From the NCBI RefSeq assembly GCF_000020985.1, contig NC_011296.1:310001-374000 (forward strand): a DNA stretch of 64,000 bases, read 5' to 3'. Each line of letters begins with the position of its first letter. Position 1 is the first letter of the stretch. This stretch comes from Thermodesulfovibrio yellowstonii DSM 11347. GTDB taxonomy: Bacteria > Nitrospirota > Thermodesulfovibrionia > Thermodesulfovibrionales > Thermodesulfovibrionaceae. Below, piece by piece: positions 17,655-26,514 of the stretch. The position numbers and the translations under genes were made by a program. The notes beneath the pieces were generated by a model, which had not been told where the DNA came from, did no database searches, and saw only the letters and a list, made by a program, of their open reading frames with translations.

Positions 17655-17663
17655 TGGTATGAT
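17655..17663 (+). promoter_or_regulatory. Extended -10 promoter before rplI
   Basis: TGG plus TATGAT (17658-17663) forms an extended -10 element about 35 bases before the rplI ATG. The leader contains the strong ribosome binding site GGGAGG. No convincing -35 is seen. It is the only promoter candidate between the repeat element and the rplI-dnaB run. Confidence 0.4.
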
Positions 17664-17698
17664 ATATTAAGTTAAAAAATTTTTTGTAGGGAGGCAGA

Positions 17699-18142
17699 AT
17701 GAAAGTAATTCTCAAAGAAGATGTTCATGGATTAGGCAGAGCAGGACAAACTATTAATGTAAAAGATGGATATGCAAGAAACTATCTTCTGCCAAGAGGA
17801 CTTGCATTAATTGCAGATGAAAAAAACTTAAAAGTTCTTGAGTATCAAAAAAAGAAATTTGAGGAACAAGCAAAGAAGAAACGTCAGGATGCAGAATCAA
17901 TAGCAGAGAGACTCAGTGCTCTTGAGCTTACAATTAAAGCAAAAGCTGGAGAAGATCAAAAACTTTTTGGCTCTATTACAGCAAAGGATATAGCAGAGCT
18001 TTTACAAAAAGAAGGTTTTTTAGTTGACAAAAAGCAAATCAATATTTCAGAGCCAATAAAAAGAGTAGGAGAGCATGAAGTAGAGGTCAAACTGCTTTCA
18101 AATTTAAGTGCAAAGTTAAAAATAAATGTAGTCGCAGAATAA
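17699..18142 (+). CDS. rplI: Large ribosomal subunit protein bL9
   Basis: Primary 23S rRNA-binding protein of 147 residues. The N-terminal domain signature (VILKEDVHGLGRAGQTINVKDGYARNYLLPRGLA) is complete, and a long connecting helix rich in Lys and Glu (about 40-75) and the C-terminal domain follow. GGGAGG precedes the ATG by 5 bases. The stop overlaps the dnaB start (TAATG), a common rplI-dnaB pairing. The usual partners rpsF, ssb and rpsR are not upstream; the repeat and IS110 element are there instead. Confidence 0.97.
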   Translation: MKVILKEDVHGLGRAGQTINVKDGYARNYLLPRGLALIADEKNLKVLEYQKKKFEEQAKKKRQDAESIAERLSALELTIKAKAGEDQKLFGSITAKDIAELLQKEGFLVDKKQINISEPIKRVGEHEVEVKLLSNLSAKLKINVVAE

Positions 18143-19524
18143 TGGCTTATTTAAAAGAGATAGAGAATTCTGTTGATAGACTTCCACCACAAAGCCTTGA
18201 AGCTGAACAGGCTGTGCTTGGTGCAATTATTCTTGAAGGCGAATCAATAACAAAGGCAATTGAAATAATCTCGCCAGAAGATTTTTATAGTGAGCGACAC
18301 AGAAAAATATATCAAGCAATGCTGGAGCTTTTTGATAAAAATGAACCAATTGACCTTATCACCCTTACAGAGCATTTAAAGGACAAAGGAGAACTTGAAG
18401 AAACTGGAGGACTTGGTTATTTAAGCAATCTTGCAACAGTTGTTCCCACATCTGCGAACATAAGATATCATGCCAAGCTTATAAGAGAAAAGGCTCTTTT
18501 GAGGTCAGTTATTCGTGCTTGCACAGAGATTGTTACAAAGGTTTATGAAGAGCCTGAAGATGCTGAGGAGATGATTGATTATGCAGAAAGATTGATTTTT
18601 GAAATATCAGAAAAAAGAACAAATACAAGTTTTTATAATATGAAAGATGTTGTTAAGCAAACTTTCAAGATAATAGAGAGTATGTATGAGAAGAAGGCGG
18701 TAATAACAGGTGTTTCTTCAGGATTCAAAGACCTTGATGAGTTAACATCTGGCTTTCAACCTGGTGATCTGATAATTATTGGTGGAAGACCCGGAATGGG
18801 TAAAACAGCTTTTTCATTGAATATTGCCCAGCATGTTGGAATAGAGCTTGGTGAACCTGTTGCTTTTTTCAGTCTTGAGATGTCTAAGGAACAGATTGCA
18901 ATGCGGCTTTTAAGTAGCATTGCAATGGTAAATTCTTCAGCTTTAAGGAAGGGATTTATCAGTAAGAGAGACTGGGAGCGAATTACAGATGCCGCAGTCA
19001 AGCTTAGCGAAGCTCCGATTTATATAGATGATTCATCTCAGATGAGTGTTCTTGAAATAAGGGCAAAGGCAAGAAGGCTTAAAATGGAAAAAGGTAGACT
19101 TGGATTGATTGTTATAGACTATCTTCAACTTATGCGAAGCAGAAATAACTATGATGTAAGAGAACAGGAAATAGCTGATATATCTCGTTCACTTAAAGCT
19201 ATGGCAAAGGAGTTAAAAGTTCCTGTTATTGCATTGAGTCAGCTTAATCGTTCAGTTGAAAAAACTTCTGATAGAAGACCTACTCTGGCAAACTTGAGAG
19301 AATCTGGAGCTATTGAGCAAGATGCTGATGTAATAATCTTTCTTTACAGAGATGAGGTATATAACAAGAAAAATCCTGCTAATAAAGGGAAAGCTGAAGT
19401 AATAGTGGCGAAACAAAGAAACGGACCTACTGATATAGTTTATCTTACATTCCTGAATGATTACACAAGATTTCTTGACTATACAGACAAATATATGGGA
19501 ACAGAGATAGAAGAGGAAGTATAA
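18142..19524 (+). CDS. dnaB: Replicative DNA helicase DnaB
   Basis: Hexameric helicase that unwinds DNA at the replication fork, 460 residues. The N-terminal domain begins LPPQSLEAEQAVLGAII. The RecA-like ATPase has Walker A GGRPGMGKTAFSLN near residue 213, the Walker B region LIVIDYLQLM near 325 and LRESGAIEQDADVIIFLYRDE near 390. No intein is present. It starts on the last base of the rplI stop codon and is followed without a gap by the Memo-family gene. Confidence 0.97.
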   Translation: MAYLKEIENSVDRLPPQSLEAEQAVLGAIILEGESITKAIEIISPEDFYSERHRKIYQAMLELFDKNEPIDLITLTEHLKDKGELEETGGLGYLSNLATVVPTSANIRYHAKLIREKALLRSVIRACTEIVTKVYEEPEDAEEMIDYAERLIFEISEKRTNTSFYNMKDVVKQTFKIIESMYEKKAVITGVSSGFKDLDELTSGFQPGDLIIIGGRPGMGKTAFSLNIAQHVGIELGEPVAFFSLEMSKEQIAMRLLSSIAMVNSSALRKGFISKRDWERITDAAVKLSEAPIYIDDSSQMSVLEIRAKARRLKMEKGRLGLIVIDYLQLMRSRNNYDVREQEIADISRSLKAMAKELKVPVIALSQLNRSVEKTSDRRPTLANLRESGAIEQDADVIIFLYRDEVYNKKNPANKGKAEVIVAKQRNGPTDIVYLTFLNDYTRFLDYTDKYMGTEIEEEV

Positions 19525-20334
19525 ATGATTAAGAGACGACCTTCAGTAGCAGGATATTTTTATCCATCAAATTCAAAAGAACTTTTACAGGAAATTGAAG
19601 AATACATGCCTACAACCCTTAAAATAGATGCTTTTGGAGCAATATGTCCTCATGCGGGTTATGTTTATTCTGGCAGTGTTGCAGGTGCTGTGTATTCAAA
19701 ACTTAAACCAAAAGAAATATTTATTCTTATAGGTCCGAATCACACTGGCTATGGAGAAAATGTTGCTTTAATGACAGAGGGAGAATGGGAAATTCCTCTC
19801 GGTAGCATAAAAATTCATAGTGAACTTGCAAAAAAAATTATTGAAAAAAGCCCTCTTGCCAAAGATGATATACATGCTCATCTTCATGAACATTCACTGG
19901 AGGTTCAGCTTCCATTTATTTATAAACTCAATCCAGAAGCTCAAATTGTGCCGATAACATTAAAGATGCTTTCCCTTAAGGATTGTTTGAGTTTAGCACA
20001 AGGCATTGTTTTAGCAGTGAATGAGCTTAATTTTAGAGATAAGGTTGTTGTAGTTGCAAGCACAGATATGAGCCACTATTTGCCTGATGAACTTGCAAGG
20101 AAAGTTGATTCTTTAGCAGTTGAAAAGATTAGACATTTTGATCCAGAAGGACTTTATAATACAGTATTAGAACATGGAATATCCATGTGCGGTTTTGTTC
20201 CCACTGTAACGATGCTTTATACTACAAAACTTCTTGGAGCAAAAGAGATTCAGGTGATAAAATACACAACCTCTGCAGAAGTAAGCAGAGACTACGATAA
20301 AGTTGTAGGATACTTAGGTGCAATTGTTTACTAA
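19525..20334 (+). CDS. AmmeMemoRadiSam system protein B (Memo family)
   Basis: A 269-residue Memo-like protein with a dioxygenase-type fold. Conserved segments are ICPHAGYVYSGSVAGAVY near residue 45, IGPNHTGYGENVALM near 73, HLHEHSLEVQLPF near 112, STDMSHYLPDE near 188 and CGFVPTVTMLY near 228. In prokaryotes this family co-occurs with an AMMECR1 protein and a radical SAM protein; these are not adjacent here. Its reaction is not established. It starts directly after the dnaB stop and overlaps mobA by 17 bases. Confidence 0.9.
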   Translation: MIKRRPSVAGYFYPSNSKELLQEIEEYMPTTLKIDAFGAICPHAGYVYSGSVAGAVYSKLKPKEIFILIGPNHTGYGENVALMTEGEWEIPLGSIKIHSELAKKIIEKSPLAKDDIHAHLHEHSLEVQLPFIYKLNPEAQIVPITLKMLSLKDCLSLAQGIVLAVNELNFRDKVVVVASTDMSHYLPDELARKVDSLAVEKIRHFDPEGLYNTVLEHGISMCGFVPTVTMLYTTKLLGAKEIQVIKYTTSAEVSRDYDKVVGYLGAIVY

Positions 20335-20926
20335 AATTCCTCTTACTGCAGCTATTCTTGCAGGTGGTAAATCTTCAAGAATGAAACGGCAGAAATGTCT
20401 TCTCTCTTTTGACAATGAAAAAATAATTGATATGATTGTAACAAAGCTGAAGGACATTTTTGAGGAGCTTTTCATTGTAACAAACTTCCCTGAGCTTTAT
20501 TTCTATACAGGCATTACTTTATTGGGAGATATATATCCTTTTAGAGGACCTATGTCAGGAATACATGTGGCAATCAAAAATTCAAAACATGATATATTTG
20601 CTTTTGCCTGTGATATGCCTTTTGTAAAAGGGGAAGTTATTTGCGCTCTCTCGGAGAAACATATAAAGGAAGCAAATACTGCTACAGTTCCATCATATAA
20701 TGGTAAAATTTATCCTTTACCTGGAATTTATTCCAGAAAACTTCTTGATGAACTGGAGAAATTGCTTTTGGAAGATAAACTAAGTATGACCAAATTCCTT
20801 AATGATATTGGTGCAGAAATAGTAGAAGTTGCAAATTTAGACAAAGAAGGATTATCTTTTATTAATATAAACACAGAGGAAGATTTAGAAAATTTAAAAA
20901 AGGGGGGCATAAAATGTTTGGATTAG
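20318..20926 (+). CDS. mobA: Molybdenum cofactor guanylyltransferase
   Basis: Transfers GMP from GTP to molybdopterin to form the bis-MGD cofactor precursor. The nucleotidyltransferase signature [21 protein letters not shown] is near residue 11, followed by [18 protein letters not shown] near 69 and the metal-site FACDMPF near 93. Length 202 residues suits MobA. It begins at GTG 20318 inside the end of the Memo gene. Its presence with moeA (35750) shows that the cell makes molybdenum or tungsten pterin cofactors. A CTP-type cofactor synthase is the main alternative. Confidence 0.85.
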   Translation: MQLFTKIPLTAAILAGGKSSRMKRQKCLLSFDNEKIIDMIVTKLKDIFEELFIVTNFPELYFYTGITLLGDIYPFRGPMSGIHVAIKNSKHDIFAFACDMPFVKGEVICALSEKHIKEANTATVPSYNGKIYPLPGIYSRKLLDELEKLLLEDKLSMTKFLNDIGAEIVEVANLDKEGLSFININTEEDLENLKKGGIKCLD

Positions 20927-21102
20927 GCACACAGGAATTATTGATTATCCTTGTTATAGTAATTGTTCTCTTTGGAGCAACGAGACTACCTCAGATTGGC
21001 AGGGGAATTGGTGAAGCAATAAAGAATTTCAAGAAAGCAACGAGCGAAAAAGATGAAATTGATGTGACTCCAAAAAAGGATAATACTGAAGAGAAAAAAT
21101 AA
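20914..21102 (+). CDS. tatA: Sec-independent translocase subunit TatA/TatE
   Basis: A 62-residue TatA-type pore component: [21 protein letters not shown] forms the short N-terminal membrane helix, [19 protein letters not shown] the amphipathic helix, and a charged tail follows. It exports folded, often cofactor-carrying proteins, which fits the molybdopterin gene next to it. The ATG lies inside the end of mobA, with AAAGGGGGG as ribosome binding site. tatC is not in the window. Confidence 0.92.
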   Translation: MFGLGTQELLIILVIVIVLFGATRLPQIGRGIGEAIKNFKKATSEKDEIDVTPKKDNTEEKK

Positions 21103-21104
21103 AT

Positions 21105-22196
21105 GTGAGCAGATTTCTACAAGCAGAAATTAATTTAAAAAGTCTCATTCACAATTTCTCCAAAATTAAAGCTCACCTGAGAAATACAAGGGTATCCTGT
21201 AAAATAATTGCTATTGTTAAAGCAGATGCTTACGGACATGGTGCAGTTGAAGTTGCTCGTGTATTTGGACTTCTTGGAGTAGATTATCTTGGTGTAGCTT
21301 TTTCTGAGGAGGCTATTGTTCTAAGGGAAGCAGGGATAAAAGTCCCCATCATTGTGCTTTTTGACAGGGAAATAGAAGGCGTTTTTAAATACAATCTTAT
21401 TCCAGTAATATTTGACTACAGACAAGCAGAGTTTTTATCTAAGGAAGCATCTCGTCGTGGGGTGATTCTTCCTGTTCACATAAAGGTTGAAACAGGAATG
21501 GGAAGGCTTGGTATATATGAAAATCCCTGTGAAACAATTAAAAAGATTGCACAGTTGGACAACTTAAAAATAGACGGAGTAATGAGTCATTTTTCCCGTG
21601 CAGAAGACCTTGAATGGACACAGGAACAGATGAAAAAATTCAGTAAAATAAGGGAATTTCTTCATAATTTAGGAATGAAACCTCTTTTCCATATAGCCAA
21701 CTCTCAGGGATTGAATTATAAAGAAGCTTTATTTGATGCAGTAAGACCTGGGCTTATGCTTTATGGATATGGGGCAGAGGGCTTTATCCCATGTATGACT
21801 GTTAAAACAAAGCTTCTTGATATAAGAAAACTTCCTAAAGGAACACCAATTAGCTATGGAGGCACTTTTGTAACAAAGAAAGATAGCCTGATTGGTGTCA
21901 TACCTGTTGGCTATGCAGATGGATATTTCAGGAGTCTCAGCAATAAAGCAGAGGTCATTGTAAGAGGTAAAAGGGTTCCTGTTGTTGGAACAGTATGTAT
22001 GGACTTAACAATGATTGATTTAACAGATATTCAAGAGGTACAAATTGATGATGAGGTAATTCTTCTTGGCAAAACAGGCAGTGAAGAGATTACAGCATCG
22101 CATATAGCTCAATGGGCGGGAACAATACCCTATGAAGTGCTCACATCCTTTGGAGGCAGAGCACGGAGAAAATATATAATGGAGGAGGAAGAATGA
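21105..22196 (+). CDS. alr: Alanine racemase
   Basis: PLP enzyme making D-alanine for peptidoglycan, 363 residues. The PLP-lysine motif AIVKADAYGHGAVEVA is near residue 37, the catalytic Tyr region PISYGGTFVTK near 250, and VGTVCMDLTMIDLTD near 297. The start is GTG 21105, two bases after the tatA stop; the ATG overlapping it reads ATGTGA and stops at once. It overlaps the aminotransferase start by 4 bases. Confidence 0.95.
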   Translation: MSRFLQAEINLKSLIHNFSKIKAHLRNTRVSCKIIAIVKADAYGHGAVEVARVFGLLGVDYLGVAFSEEAIVLREAGIKVPIIVLFDREIEGVFKYNLIPVIFDYRQAEFLSKEASRRGVILPVHIKVETGMGRLGIYENPCETIKKIAQLDNLKIDGVMSHFSRAEDLEWTQEQMKKFSKIREFLHNLGMKPLFHIANSQGLNYKEALFDAVRPGLMLYGYGAEGFIPCMTVKTKLLDIRKLPKGTPISYGGTFVTKKDSLIGVIPVGYADGYFRSLSNKAEVIVRGKRVPVVGTVCMDLTMIDLTDIQEVQIDDEVILLGKTGSEEITASHIAQWAGTIPYEVLTSFGGRARRKYIMEEEE

Positions 22197-23383
22197 TAGC
22201 TGAAAGAACAAAAAAGGTTAAACCTTCACCTACTCTTGCAGTGGATTCAAAAGCCAAGGAATTGAAAGCCAAAGGATTTGATGTAGTAAATTTTGGAGTA
22301 GGAGAACCTGACTTTGACACTCCAGAACACGTTAAAGAAGCAGCAATAAAAGCAATAAGGGATGGATTTACAAAGTATACACCAGTTGGCGGAATAGATG
22401 AACTTAAAGAGGCAATTATTGATAAACTGGAAAGAGATAACGGACTTAAATATGGAAAAGAAAATATTCTTGTATCCTGCGGAGCAAAGCATTCTCTTTA
22501 TAACATTGCTCAGGCATTGTTTGGACCAGGGGATGAGGTTATGATTCCTTCTCCTTATTGGGTTTCCTATCCTGATCAGGTTCTCATAAATGATGCCCAG
22601 CCTGTAATTGTAGAAACCTATGAAGAGGACAACTTCATGCTTCAGCCAGAGGTTCTTGAAAATAAGATTACACCAAAAACAAAGGCGCTCATTCTTAATT
22701 CACCTTCTAATCCAACAGGGTTTATTTATAGTAAAAAAGTTTTAGAAAAAGTCGCAGAGATAGCTTTGAAACATAATATTTATATTATTTCCGATGAAAT
22801 ATATGAAAAACTTATATATGACGATGAAAAACATATAAGTATAGCTTCTCTTGGAGAAGAGATAAAAGAAAAAACCATAGTGGTAAATGGATTGAGCAAG
22901 TCTCATGCAATGACAGGTTGGAGAATTGGTTATGCTGCAGGTCCTGTAGAAATAATAAAGACAATGACAAAAATTCAAAGTCAGTCTACATCTAATCCCA
23001 CATCAATAGCTCAAAAAGCTGCAGTTGCAGCTCTTAGCGGTCCTCAGGACTGTGTTGAAAAGATGAGGCAGGAGTTTGAGAGAAGAAGAAACTATCTTGT
23101 AGCGGGATTAAACAGTATCGGAGGAATATCCTGCAAAATGCCAAAGGGAGCTTTTTATGCTTTCCCTAATATTAGCAAAGTGCTTGGCAAAAAAGTTTCT
23201 AATAATCAAATAAACTCATCAATGGATCTAAGCATATATTTACTTGAACAAGCTAAGGTTGCTCTTGTTCCAGGGTCTGCTTTCGGAGCAGAAGGCTATA
23301 TAAGAATATCTTATGCAACAAGCATGGAAAATCTATCCAAAGGCATTGAAAGAATCCGTAAAGCATTGGAAGAACTTAAATGA
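22193..23383 (+). CDS. Pyridoxal-phosphate aminotransferase, aspartate aminotransferase type (class I, subgroup Ib)
   Basis: Fold-type I aminotransferase of 396 residues. Key sites are NFGVGEPDFDTPEHV near residue 34, PSPYWVSYPDQV near 120, NSPSNPTGFIYSK near 170, DEIYEKLIYD near 202 and the PLP lysine in LSKSHAMTGWRIGYAAGP near 234. The sequence pattern fits subgroup Ib aspartate aminotransferases, some of which also act on prephenate or aromatic keto acids, so the exact substrate is not fixed. It sits between alr and era with 4-base overlaps on both sides. Confidence 0.9.
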   Translation: MIAERTKKVKPSPTLAVDSKAKELKAKGFDVVNFGVGEPDFDTPEHVKEAAIKAIRDGFTKYTPVGGIDELKEAIIDKLERDNGLKYGKENILVSCGAKHSLYNIAQALFGPGDEVMIPSPYWVSYPDQVLINDAQPVIVETYEEDNFMLQPEVLENKITPKTKALILNSPSNPTGFIYSKKVLEKVAEIALKHNIYIISDEIYEKLIYDDEKHISIASLGEEIKEKTIVVNGLSKSHAMTGWRIGYAAGPVEIIKTMTKIQSQSTSNPTSIAQKAAVAALSGPQDCVEKMRQEFERRRNYLVAGLNSIGGISCKMPKGAFYAFPNISKVLGKKVSNNQINSSMDLSIYLLEQAKVALVPGSAFGAEGYIRISYATSMENLSKGIERIRKALEELK

Positions 23384-24249
23384 AATGTGGATATGTTGCA
23401 TTAATTGGTAGACCTAATGTAGGCAAGTCAACGCTTATTAATACAGTTATTGGTGAAAAGGTTTCAATTGTAACTGAAAAGCCTCAGACAACAAGAAATA
23501 GAATCACCGGAATTAAAAATCTTCCTAATGCACAGATTATATTTATTGATACACCAGGGATTCATAAGCCAAGACATAAACTTGGTGAGTTTATGGTTAA
23601 AGAAGCTCAAGAAGCAATGGATATGGTTGACTTAATAGTGTTCATGGTAGAGCCCGAAGCACCGGGAAATGATGAACTTTCAATAATTGAAAGACTGAAA
23701 AAGCTTAATAAACCTGTTATTCTTGCAATTAATAAGATAGATACTGTAGCAAAACAGAATCTTCTTCCATTAATAGAGCTTTATAATGATCTTCATCCAT
23801 TTCAGGAAATTATTCCAATTTCTGCACTTAAAAAAGATGGAATTGAAAGATTAGTTGAAAGAATTATTTTTTATCTGCCAGACTCTCCCATTCTTTATCC
23901 TGAAGACATGCTTACTGACCAGGCAGAACGGTTCATGGTTGCTGAGTTTATAAGAGAAAAAATTATGAAATATACACATGATGAAATACCCTATTCAGTT
24001 GCAGTTGATATTGAAAGATGGGAAGAAACAGAAAAATTAATCTCCATAGGAGCAAATATTTATGTTGAAAGAGAAGGTCAAAAAATTATTATAATAGGAA
24101 AAAAGGGCGAACGATTGAAAAAAATTGCAACAGAGGCAAGACTTGATATTGAGAAATTTTTAGGAACAAAGATTTTTTTGGAAGTATGGGTTAAGGTTAG
24201 GAAAAAATGGAGACAGAAAGACATGTTATTGAAATCACTGGGGTATTGA
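23380..24249 (+). CDS. era: GTPase Era
   Basis: Ribosome assembly GTPase binding the 3' end of 16S rRNA, 289 residues. G1 GRPNVGKST is near residue 9, G2 region TTRNRITGI near 38, G3 DTPGIHKPRHKL near 57 and G4 NKID near 119. The C-terminal KH domain contains the KKGERLKKIATEARLDIEKFLG motif near 235. It overlaps the aminotransferase by 4 bases and is followed by the DUF151 gene and recO, a common era neighbourhood. Confidence 0.97.
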   Translation: MKCGYVALIGRPNVGKSTLINTVIGEKVSIVTEKPQTTRNRITGIKNLPNAQIIFIDTPGIHKPRHKLGEFMVKEAQEAMDMVDLIVFMVEPEAPGNDELSIIERLKKLNKPVILAINKIDTVAKQNLLPLIELYNDLHPFQEIIPISALKKDGIERLVERIIFYLPDSPILYPEDMLTDQAERFMVAEFIREKIMKYTHDEIPYSVAVDIERWEETEKLISIGANIYVEREGQKIIIIGKKGERLKKIATEARLDIEKFLGTKIFLEVWVKVRKKWRQKDMLLKSLGY

Positions 24250-24250
24250 G

Positions 24251-24703
24251 ATGTTGATTGAGATGAAAGTAGAAGGATTGCTTTTTGACCCAAGAAGTGG
24301 AATGTATATTTTACTTCTTCAGCAAGTAGATGGAGAAGAAACCCTTCCGATTTGGATTGGTAAACCCGAGGCAGATTCAATTGCTCTTGCACTGGGCAAG
24401 GTGCTAACGCCAAGACCTTTAACCCATGATTTGATAAAAAATATTCTTGATGAACTTGAGGTTCGTATTACAAAGGTTGTTATAACTGACTTGATTGACA
24501 ATACTTACTATGCCTTAATATATACACACGATGGTATTAGAGAAAAAACCATTGATTCCCGTCCTTCTGACGCAGTCGCCATTGCTTTAAGAGTTCAGGC
24601 ACCCATATTTGTTGAGGAAGGCATATTTGAGTTGAGAAAGGCTGATGAACTGGAAGAGTGGCTTAAAAATCTCAAGCCAGAAGACTTTGGCAATATCATG
24701 TAG
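24251..24703 (+). CDS. Bifunctional nuclease family protein (DUF151)
   Basis: A 150-residue protein of the BFN/DUF151 family, whose characterised members show nuclease activity on RNA and DNA. Conserved segments are LPIWIGKPEADSIALAL near 34, PRPLTHDLIKNILDEL near 56 and the acidic core RPSDAVAIALRVQAPIFV near 105. It follows era by one base and precedes recO by three, so it is part of the same operon. Its cellular role in bacteria is poorly known. Confidence 0.88.
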   Translation: MLIEMKVEGLLFDPRSGMYILLLQQVDGEETLPIWIGKPEADSIALALGKVLTPRPLTHDLIKNILDELEVRITKVVITDLIDNTYYALIYTHDGIREKTIDSRPSDAVAIALRVQAPIFVEEGIFELRKADELEEWLKNLKPEDFGNIM

Positions 24704-24706
24704 TGA

Positions 24707-25459
24707 ATGCACTATAGCACAGAAGCCATTGTCCTAAAGAACATTCCCTATGGTGAGGCGGATTTAATAGTAACTTATCTTACGAAGAATTATGGCCTTT
24801 TGAATCTTTTTGCTAAAAGTCCTCGTAAAATAAAAAGTAGATTTGGAAGTTCCCTTGAGCCTTTGACCTATTCCCAAATATCTTTTATTGGTAAAGAAGA
24901 TAATCTTCAAAAGATTATTCAATCAGATATTATCCATCCTTTTCAGACAATCAGAGAAAACTACAGATTATTTCTACAGATAGCTAATGCTCTGAGATTT
25001 TTAATACAGGCTCTACCTAAGAAAGAACCAAATAGTGAACTTTTTTATCTCCTGCTTAATACGCTTCTTTATTTAGAAAAAAGAATAAAACCTGACAACT
25101 ATATCCTCTTTCTAAAAGTTAGGGGATTAAGTATTTTGGGCTATCTTCCTGATTTTAAAAACTGTGGAGTTTGCAGACAAGAGTTAAAAGAAGAATTTTA
25201 TTATTCCAGCGGATTTATTATCTGTAAAAAATGTTCTTCTTCATATCATTATTCATCTTCAGCTCTACCTATCCCTATATCTCAGGGAGTTATAAAACTG
25301 CTTAAGGAAATATCAACATGGACATTGAATTTTTTAGAAAGAGTAAAAATTTCGGATAAACTATTCAATGAAATGGAAAAATTTCTTCAGAACCATATTT
25401 TTACAGTCTTAGGGTATAATAAGACATGGGATACAGAGAAAAATATTACAGCCTCATAG
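24707..25459 (+). CDS. recO: DNA repair protein RecO
   Basis: Mediator that helps load RecA in the RecFOR pathway, 250 residues. The N-terminal OB fold begins STEAIVLKNIPYGEADLIVTYLT, a helical domain follows, and a zinc finger uses CGVC near residue 147 and CKKC near 168. The last 34 bases overlap the start of a decayed nucleotidyltransferase reading frame in another frame. Confidence 0.93.
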   Translation: MHYSTEAIVLKNIPYGEADLIVTYLTKNYGLLNLFAKSPRKIKSRFGSSLEPLTYSQISFIGKEDNLQKIIQSDIIHPFQTIRENYRLFLQIANALRFLIQALPKKEPNSELFYLLLNTLLYLEKRIKPDNYILFLKVRGLSILGYLPDFKNCGVCRQELKEEFYYSSGFIICKKCSSSYHYSSSALPIPISQGVIKLLKEISTWTLNFLERVKISDKLFNEMEKFLQNHIFTVLGYNKTWDTEKNITAS

Positions 25460-25762
25460 AGAAACTTAAACAAGAGATAATAGAGTTCTGCGGATATAGG
25501 TTCATCAGTTTGGTAATTTTTGACTCAGTTGCCTCAGATAGATTCAGCCCTGCCAGTGATATTGATAAAGATAAATTTCCTGAAGGAATACATTTTAATT
25601 TGTCTAAAATTGCTGAAATATCTAAGTGATTAAAAAAAGAAAGAGTCTGAGGAATATACAAAAGAAGATACTTTGAAAGCTATTGAGGGAGCTAAAATAG
25701 TTATTGAGACTGCAAGAAAATTTATCAAAATAAATATAGAATATAGGAGGAGGATAACATGA
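25426..25762 (+). pseudogene. Decayed MNT nucleotidyltransferase / HEPN pair remnant
   Basis: The first part (25426-25629, 67 codons) resembles the N terminus of a MNT nucleotidyltransferase: LVIFDSVASDRFSPASDID. The family motif GS-X10-DXD has lost its Gly (DS in place of GS), and the protein stops soon afterwards. A second frame ending at 25762 encodes a helical stretch (SEEYTKEDTLKAIEGAKIVI, then ETARKFI) like the C-terminal part of a HEPN or nucleotidyltransferase-associated protein. Together they look like a toxin-antitoxin type locus reduced by deletion and frameshift. An intact MntA/HepT pair exists at 32537-33332. Confidence 0.5.
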
Positions 25763-25923
25763 AGGAACAGCAAAAACCAATGTGCATAATCTGTGCATGG
25801 AGAGCTACATGCCAAAAGCAGTTTTCCCTTAAAGCAGGGCAGAAATGTCCTGATTTTGTAAAGGATGTTACAGTGAAAATTGAAGAAGAGGAAGAAAAAG
25901 AAAAGGAACAAGAACAAAAATAA
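25759..25923 (+). CDS. Small four-cysteine protein, unknown function
   Basis: A 54-residue open frame with a very strong ribosome binding site (GGAGGAGG, 6 bases before the ATG). The protein has cysteines at 9, 12, 18 and 30 (MCIICAWRATC and GQKCPDF), a spacing able to bind zinc or an Fe-S cluster, and an extremely acidic and lysine-rich tail (EEEEEKEKEQEQK). It is directly followed by marC, whose GTG starts at the next base, so the two are probably translated together. I do not recognise a characterised family. Confidence 0.7.
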   Translation: MKEQQKPMCIICAWRATCQKQFSLKAGQKCPDFVKDVTVKIEEEEEKEKEQEQK

Positions 25924-26514
25924 GTGGAGATTTTAAATACATTTTTACTTACATTTATACCCCTTTTTGTCGCGATAGATGCGCCAGGAATTCTGCCTTT
26001 GTATATTTCTTTGGTTGAAGGAGTTCCTGATAAAGAAAGAAAACACATTGCCCGTCAGTCAGTAATAACAGCATTTTTAGTAGGAACATTATTTCTCTTT
26101 CTTGGAAATTTTATATTCTCACTTCTTGGAATAAAACTTGAAGATTTTATGATAGCAGGAGGAATTCTTTTATTAATTCTTTCAATTTCAGATATTTTAA
26201 GAGTAAAAGAAAAAGAACTTACGATTAGTGATACACTCGGAGTTGTTCCAATTGGTACTCCTTTACTTGCAGGTCCTGCAACGCTCACAACTTTAATCAT
26301 TCTTGCAGGAAACTATGGATATCCAATTGTAATTTTTTCACTTTCTCTGAATCTTTTGATTGCATGGGTAATGCTTGAAAAAGCAGAGTTTGTAATAAAA
26401 GTCATGGGAATTCATGGAATAAAAGCCTTTGCTAAAGTAATGGCACTTCTTTTAAGTGCAATTGCTGTAAGTCTTATTAAAAAAGGATTAACGAAGATTT
26501 TAGGAGTAAACTAA
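25924..26514 (+). CDS. MarC family integral membrane protein
   Basis: A 196-residue inner membrane protein with six predicted helices and family hallmarks IPLFVAIDAPGILPLYISL near residue 12, IPSTPLLAGPATLT-type segment (VPIGTPLLAGPATLTTLI near 108) and a terminal helix. MarC (UPF0056) proteins were once linked to antibiotic resistance, but their transport role is unresolved. Translation starts at GTG immediately after the stop of the small Cys protein. The next gene, cobO, follows without a gap. Confidence 0.88.
   Translation: MEILNTFLLTFIPLFVAIDAPGILPLYISLVEGVPDKERKHIARQSVITAFLVGTLFLFLGNFIFSLLGIKLEDFMIAGGILLLILSISDILRVKEKELTISDTLGVVPIGTPLLAGPATLTTLIILAGNYGYPIVIFSLSLNLLIAWVMLEKAEFVIKVMGIHGIKAFAKVMALLLSAIAVSLIKKGLTKILGVN

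Noticed and set aside
18142-19524. Intein in dnaB
   Set aside because: The helicase has normal length, and the Walker A and downstream motifs are continuous.
24078-24413. Open frame opposite the era and DUF151 junction
   Set aside because: It covers two well-supported genes on the other strand and has no start signals.
25629-25762. In-frame UGA readthrough (selenocysteine) in the nucleotidyltransferase remnant
   Set aside because: After the TGA the same frame stops again within a few codons and the continuing similarity is in another frame, so decay is the simpler reading.
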